Shown: positions 59,086 through 64,000 of the stretch, piece by piece
How positions within the stretch are numbered: the first letter of the stretch is position 1
Layout of the letters: each line of letters begins with the position of its first letter
Origin: Rostratula benghalensis
Lineage: Eukaryota > Chordata > Aves > Charadriiformes > Rostratulidae
Length of the DNA: 64,000 nt
Direction of reading: 5' to 3'
NCBI GenBank assembly: GCA_013399305.1
Contig: VXAI01000015.1
Span: forward strand, 2,517,329-2,581,328
Translations under genes and position numbers: made by a program
The notes under the pieces: model-generated
Seen by the model: only the letters and a program-made list of their open reading frames with translations
What the model was told of the DNA's origin: nothing
Databases searched by the model: none

Positions 59086-61064
59086 TAGCAGACTCCTGTC
59101 CCCTACAGAGCTCCACCAAAGGCAGGTGGTTTTGTGCATCATTTGGTCTTAACTGTGGTAGCTTCAGACCCAAACTTTTGTTAAGAGAAACACAATTTTT
59201 GGCCTCTTTAGCTATGCAGGCTCTTTCCTCCTGCATAACATTCTATCCTTCAGCTCCTTTCTTTTTTTTTCTTTTTTTTTCCCCCCATGATGTTTCTATG
59301 CATTTTCAATCATATCCTCACAGTGAGCTAAAAAGAAAATCAAGAATCTGCCAAAGCATTCATCATGTCTTTTCTTTTTAAAATAGCATTAGAATTTAGG
59401 CCTGTTTCAGGGTCTGTGCATTGAAAATTATGCAACCCAGAGCTGGAAAATTGAAAAGTCCTGAGAACATTGGTTTGAATTTTTAACAAAATTCCTGTCA
59501 GCTGCATTTCTTCCCTTTATATGTTTTTCTTCTATTAATATTCTAGTGAATGAGTTTACAAGAAACAATGAATTTTAAACAAAGCGTGGAGAACTTTTCC
59601 AGAGAATGAATTTAGAGTCATAAATGGGAATATTCTCACTGGGTTCTGAGAGGAACTGCCCTTTGCAGTGCAGAGACATGACATTGATTCTTACCTCAGA
59701 AATCAACCAGAACATCCTGTATTTTGAATACATCGAGCAAACAGTTTAGGAAAAGACAGGCATCTTCTTCCCTTGTTTTCCACTGGTAAAAACAAAGTAA
59801 ATGGGGACAGAGTTTGTTGAATGGCTTATGGGGAAGAGATTTTCACCTAACAAAATTCTTGTCATGAAAAAAACTCGCTTAATACCCTGACAGTTTTTGG
59901 AAGGGCTTTCTGTTTAAGGGGGAAATGGTAGCATGTTCCTAGGTGACTTAAAAAACTAAAAGCACTGGGATACACTGAAACACTAAAAGTGTCTTCAGAA
60001 GTGCTCTGCACCTGCAGCTCCTCCTGGAGTTTGGTGCAAATCAGGCTGGTGGCACAGACTCTGTCATCTTGAAGGATCTCCCTTCCTTGTTTTCTTTCTA
60101 CTCGTCTACTGATGAGCTCGAGAGCGTGTGGTTAGAGTTTTCTACTTGGTTTTCATTTCCTTTCTGCAGAGGAACAGTTTGTGGGTTCCACATCCTGTCT
60201 CTTCACCGCAGGTTTGTAACGAATCAGTGTGGGGAGCCAACATCCCCAAAGGCAGGACTGAAAGAGCCTCAAGCTGCTGTGGTGGTCCTGGCACCAGGGA
60301 TGTTTGAGAAGGAAAACATCACTCAGGTTTCCTTAATTTCCAAAGGTCTCTGGAGAGAATTATGTCTTCCCCTAAGGCAAAAGGCATGTGAAAGGATGAA
60401 GGGTACAGCTCACAGGTGAGACTTATTAGGGAAGAAGAGCTGCTAAAAGCCATCTCCTTCAGCAGGAGGGTTGAGGTCACCTTCTGGGAGGCAGGACAGC
60501 AAGGCACCCTTCCCAGTGGCTCTGTGCCTTCTGCCTGAACTGGAGATAAAAATAAGATGCCTTTTGCAGGACCATGACCTTCACAAGCACACACTCACAC
60601 AGACACAGCCCTTGGGATCCAGGGTGAAAAGGTGATAAGGAGAAGCAATTACATCCTGGCACAAGGGCAAGCTGGTAGCAGGCAGAGGGCGAAGTGGTCA
60701 GTCCCAGTATCCCAGTGCGTGAGTTCACACTGGGACCTGCAGGCCACTGAAGCTTCCTTTAAGGATCACTTATGCCATGGGGCTTTTGGGTGCTTCTCCT
60801 GAGCTTGCATGGTTGTAGACATTCAAAATTTGTCTCTGTTGTGGAACAAGGTGTGGGTAAACAGCCTGGATCCTTCCCCAGGGCCCTCTGAGGGTGCAGG
60901 AGGTGTGCATTTCACCACCTCTCCCTCTTCCTCAGAGTTTCCCTTTTAAAATTTTCAGGGCTTCTGTGATAGCTTTTGGTCTGAAAGTGGCACATTCCTT
61001 TCCTAACTGGAAATGAGAAGCTTGCTGCTTTTTTCCTGCCTGTGAGCAGAGGCAACCTGTGCTA

Positions 61065-61400
61065 ATGGGATGCAGGTCCCACGCTGCTGCTCAACTGCCG
61101 TTAGATTCGATTTGCTGGGAGTCGCGCTGCTTTGAAGGCAGCCGTTGTGCTGCCGTGTCAGAAGGTAATTAAATAGACCCCAATTCTTTTAATTACTGCT
61201 TGCTCCTCGGTACATGCTTGCATACAAGGGTGAAGTGAAGGGTATGGAAATAATCGCTGACAGATCACAGCTGGAAATGCACGGCACCTTGGATAAACAT
61301 TGAGGCGAAGGCGCTGCGTGCAATGCGGGCGGCTCGGCTTCACAATTACTGTGAAATCTGTCTAAAGAGATCGGGGCATGGAATTGGAAACCATGGCAGG
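61065..61400. promoter_or_regulatory. candidate conserved non-coding element, CpG-bearing
   Basis: Contains 'GGTAATTAAATAGACC', 'TTTTAATTACTGC', 'GGAAATAATCGCTGAC' and a small CpG cluster at 61305-61340 (GGCGAAGGCGCTGCGTG, ATGCGGGCGGCTCGG). The mix of TAAT cores and retained CpGs is like that of developmental enhancers. No open frame of interest. Confidence 0.3.
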
Positions 61401-61494
61401 CTCCCTTCTCCAGGGAGCAGGGTGTAACACAGGGCTGGGTGATTGCGATCAGAGCTGTACCTAATACACAGAATGGGTTTTGTTGTTGTTGGCA

Positions 61495-61640
61495 GGAAAC
61501 TTCAGGCAGAGGCGAGGTGAAATAAGCAGATTAGTGCGATGCCGCTCACCAGACAGCAGCAGCAAGGTGAAAAAGCGTTGAGATCTTGCAGCTTATTAGC
61601 GATACGGGTCACTGTCACATCCCTTGTCATTGTCGTGCTG
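61495..61640. promoter_or_regulatory. candidate conserved non-coding block
   Basis: 'GGCGAGGTGAAATAAGCAG', 'TTAGTGCGATGCCGCTCACC' and 'CTTATTAGCGATACGGGTCA' carry retained CpGs in mixed-composition DNA. The block lies about 100 bases downstream of the previous candidate and may belong to the same element. Confidence 0.22.
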
Positions 61641-63011
61641 ATGGGGCTCTAATGCTAAGGAGGTGGATGAGCCCAGGTCTGGGTGTTGTTGCTTTTCTCT
61701 GCCTAGAGACCACAGCTGGAATAAGATGCAAGTGACATCGGGTCCTCCTATGTCCTGTCCTTTATGCCAAGTAGTATGAGCGTCTTTGTTTTCCACCTGC
61801 ACAGCTGGTGAAAATGCTGGCTGTGAAGTTGTTGGAGGTTTTCCTCCTAAAAACCAGGGAGAGAGGGCTTCTTTGGCAGCCCAGCACCTGCCGAGGTGTT
61901 CAGAGGAGTTGGATGAGAGAGACACGAGTTGAGTTTTGTGAGCAAGGCACCAATGCACCCAAAATGTGTTGTTGAAGCCAACACAGAACATTGCTGCTTG
62001 TTCACTCATGGTTGTGCCAGGGCCTTTAGAAAATCATCAGCTGCTGGTAACTAAGAACACTGCTATTGCAGAGCTCATTAAGATGAGGTAGCCTCGTGGC
62101 AGAGCCACAGCTAGAATTAATGCTTCAAAGACATGACCAAAAGCTCCTTTGTGGGGAGTAAAGCTTGTTTGTCTGGGATCCACTCCTGCTTTGTTACCTC
62201 TCCCTGTATGTGTCATTCTGCTTCTAAAAGGTCCCCTAATGCCTCGTGGGGTTAATAAACCAGGAGCTGTAGGCAGGAGACTTCATTTTGCATCCTGTAT
62301 GAGTTATGGGCTGGGGAAGTTGCCAATTGCCAAGCATCTGGAAGGCAGCACAGCAGACGATGCCAGCAAAAGGGCTGTGTGCAGCTTGTCTGCTCTGCTG
62401 TGCTTGGTGGCACCAGCCACAGAGGAGACTGAAGGCATGTCTGCTGTGGTTAGAGAAGTAAGATGGGAGACCTCTTTCTCCTCATTTACGTGTTGTTTGG
62501 TATAAAGGATCATACCCTAATAAACCCCCCTTTAATCCATTGCCCTCTGTGGTGAAGTGGTTTCCTCTGGAAGATGAATACCCTGTTTTGAGCTCCGGGG
62601 CCCATGGGGTTAAACCAGGATGATATCTGAGAGCCAACAGTGCCCTAAGGGGCAATGAGGGCAGTTTTAGCTCCTGAGCCTGCTGACCAGCCATGCATGC
62701 ACAGCTCAGTTGGCCAAGGTTGCAGGCAGCAACTTGAGCTCAGACTCTCATCTCTGGGCTGGTGCCAAAGTATCTGCTTTTGATGGGAGGTAGCAGCTCG
62801 GCTACCCATGGGCAGAGCTGCTGGCAGTCACACAGAGTGATGGCAAACACAGGGCACTCCAGTCGCGTTGCCTTCTCTCTTATTCTTCTGGGACTCATAT
62901 TACTCATGTCCTCAAAATCCACTTCCAGGCAAGGCATATGGGCAACTTTTTCAGGACATTGTTCAATTTTTTAACTTGTTTTTTATTCTGTTGATTGTAC
63001 TCGCTGCAGTT

Positions 63012-63028
63012 TTGCTTGCTTGCTTGCT
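63012..63028. repeat. (GCTT)n microsatellite
   Basis: About four GCTT/TTGC units just upstream of a CR1 insertion. Short and of no evident function. Confidence 0.75.
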
Positions 63029-63049
63029 GCAGCTGAAATATAGTGCTTG

Positions 63050-63490
63050 AGCCTAAAGGGAAGATGATTAAGGGATTAGAGCACCTCCCTGATGAGGAAA
63101 GGCTGAGAGAGCTGGGACTCCTTAGCCTGGAGAAGAGAAGGCTGAGGGGAGACCTTATTCATGCTTATAAGTAACTGAAGGATGGGTTGAAGGAAGGAGA
63201 CAGAATCTTTTCAGTGATTCCCAGTGACAGGATAAAGGGCAATGGGCATAAGCTGGAACATAAGAAGTTCCATTCGAATATAAGGAAAAACTTCTTTATG
63301 GTGAGGGTGCCAGAGCCCTGGAACAGGCTGCCCAGGAGGTTGTGGAGTCTCCTTCTCTGGAGACCTTCAAGACCTGCCTGGATGCAGTCCTGGGGGATGT
63401 GCTCTGGGCAATCCTGCTTTAGCAGGGGAGTTGGAAGGGACCTCTAGAGATCAACTAGTACAACGCTGACGGTTCTGTGATTCCATGATA
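63050..63490 (+). mobile_element. CR1 LINE, 5'-truncated copy of about 440 bp
   Basis: In sense orientation this carries the C-terminal end of CR1 ORF2 and the whole 3' tail. The frame reads [18 protein letters not shown], then a stop where the family has Tyr (TAA at 63172-63174), then IRKNFFMVRVPEPWNRLPRR. The nucleotide tail has 'TTGGAAGGGACCTCTAGAGA' and ends with the terminal repeat GGTTCTGTGATTCCATGA. Relatively good preservation suggests a younger insertion than others here. It is 5'-truncated and inactive. Confidence 0.95.
63187..63447 (+). pseudogene. CR1 ORF2 C-terminal remnant plus 3' tail
   Basis: An open stretch after the internal stop carries SVIPSDRIKGNGHKLEH and IRKNFFMVRVPEPWNRLPRR. 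These match the family segment with SDRTRGNGLKL and IRKNFFTERVVRHWNRLPR. Beyond about residue 53 the frame runs into non-coding tail. It is a dead part of the surrounding CR1 copy, not a host gene. Confidence 0.9.
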
Positions 63491-63600
63491 TCAAAGGCAG
63501 AGCTGCCTAATTCCCTTGCAAAGTTAGTTTGATATTATGCCTTGGAATCCTGCTAATCTTAATGATTTTCCTGGCCTTAATCTGAGCTGATCAAATTAGG

Positions 63601-63685
63601 GCTTTAGGGGACTAGAACATCTCTTTTATGAGGAAAGCCTGAGGGACTTGGGTCTTCTTAGTCTGGAGAAGACGTTCTAGTAGCC
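63601..63685 (+). mobile_element. CR1 LINE internal fragment, truncated at both ends
   Basis: 'GGACTAGAACATCTCTTTTA', 'TGAGGAAAGCCTGAGGGACT' and 'TTAGTCTGGAGAAGACG' match the same ORF2 segment as the start of the neighbouring copy (GGATTAGAGCACCTCCC, GAGGAAAGGCTGAGAGAGCT). It breaks off after about 85 bp without a 3' tail. The two copies lie 110 bases apart in the same orientation. This one is more diverged, so it is an older insertion or a partial duplication. Confidence 0.85.
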
Positions 63686-63784
63686 TTACCAGTGGAACGA
63701 AAAAGTGTCTGGGATAAGTAAGGAAAATAAGAGTTGATGACTTTGGGCTGGTATTGCAGAGCTGATCACTCTTGAGTGGAAGGA

Positions 63785-63900
63785 TTGTTTATCCTCTCTG
63801 GGCCTCCATCTATCCACCAGCCTAATGAGTTTAAAAATGGCTTCATCCCTTGTGACACTGGGATGTTTTTAAAGAGCTTTGAGGTCTTCAGATGAAAATA
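63785..63900 (+). mobile_element. MIR-like SINE remnant
   Basis: 'TTTATCCTCTCTGGGCCTCC' followed by TAAAAATGG resembles MIR TTAACCTCTCTGTGCCTC, GTAAAATGG. Downstream 'TTTTAAAGAGCTTTGAGGTC' and TTCAGATGAAAATA match the MIR 3' string TGTAAAGCGCTTTGAGATCC, TCAGATGAAAGG. Two well-separated matches in the right order support the call. Confidence 0.55.
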
Positions 63901-64000
63901 CAGCATGGGAGCGAATCGCTACTGCCTTATGGCTGCTAAGCCACTTCTGCGTTTGACTCCAAGGACTCTCAATTATGTCAAGATGCTGAGATGGGAGTGT

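Larger units (their letters stand above)
55151..63049. other. non-coding DNA, no gene recognised
   Basis: Nearly 8 kb without a recognisable exon. T-rich tracts occur at about 55439-55460, 56431-56482 and 59262-59284. Candidate regulatory blocks are listed at 55575-55705, 58860-59085, 61065-61400 and 61495-61640. The remainder shows nothing I can support. Confidence 0.5.

Noticed and set aside
62080..62130. Possible MIR complement (GTGGCAGAGCCACAGCTAGAA)
   Set aside because: Only one short segment matches and the expected flanking segments are missing.
1..64000. CRISPR arrays, operons, tRNA or rRNA genes, endogenous retroviral LTRs
   Set aside because: None of the expected signatures (regular spaced repeats, promoter-box tRNA arms, TG...CA long terminal repeats, gag/pol motifs) was seen. 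The only reverse-transcriptase sequence is CR1.

Overview
The window looks like 64 kb of bird nuclear DNA that contains no protein-coding exon I can recognise. The strongest evidence is the repeats. There are several pieces of CR1, the main LINE retrotransposon of birds, including 3' tails with the CR1-type terminal octamer repeat and decayed reverse-transcriptase ORF2 fragments. Interspersed repeats are otherwise sparse, and no long terminal repeats, tRNAs, CRISPR arrays or operons were seen. The open frames are short (192 codons or less, apart from two that run through the assembly gap). They start at arbitrary ATGs, match no family I know, and behave like chance frames in non-coding DNA. 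I cannot name the species or the nearest gene.

Layout. 1-7.4 kb is ordinary non-coding DNA with one CR1 tail (2.36 kb), a candidate enhancer-like block (3.2 kb) and an AT-rich block (7.3 kb). About 7.48-8.74 kb is a CpG island, the only one in the window. It holds a CR1 3' tail, a G-quadruplex-type tract and a 260-base assembly gap (8203-8462). Good splice-donor matches lie downstream of it at 8738 and 8939. The simplest reading is a promoter and untranslated first exon on the + strand, with much of the rest of the window possibly a long first intron; this is inference. 8.9-34 kb is non-coding with one long CR1 copy (16.68-17.61 kb, - strand) that keeps reverse-transcriptase motifs but has an altered catalytic FADD box and at least two frameshifts. 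34-49 kb has another CR1 tail, a perfect 35-bp tandem duplication and MIR-like SINE remnants. 49.6-61.6 kb has several AT-rich, homeodomain-site-rich blocks that look like conserved non-coding elements of a developmental gene. 63.0-63.9 kb holds two same-orientation CR1 fragments and a MIR-like SINE.

Across the window there are at least seven short decayed copies of a palindromic sequence built around CCATTGACTTCAATGGG. I judge these to be an ancient amniote repeat. No undescribed gene system could be supported. The most useful targets for follow-up are the gapped CpG island and the candidate regulatory blocks.
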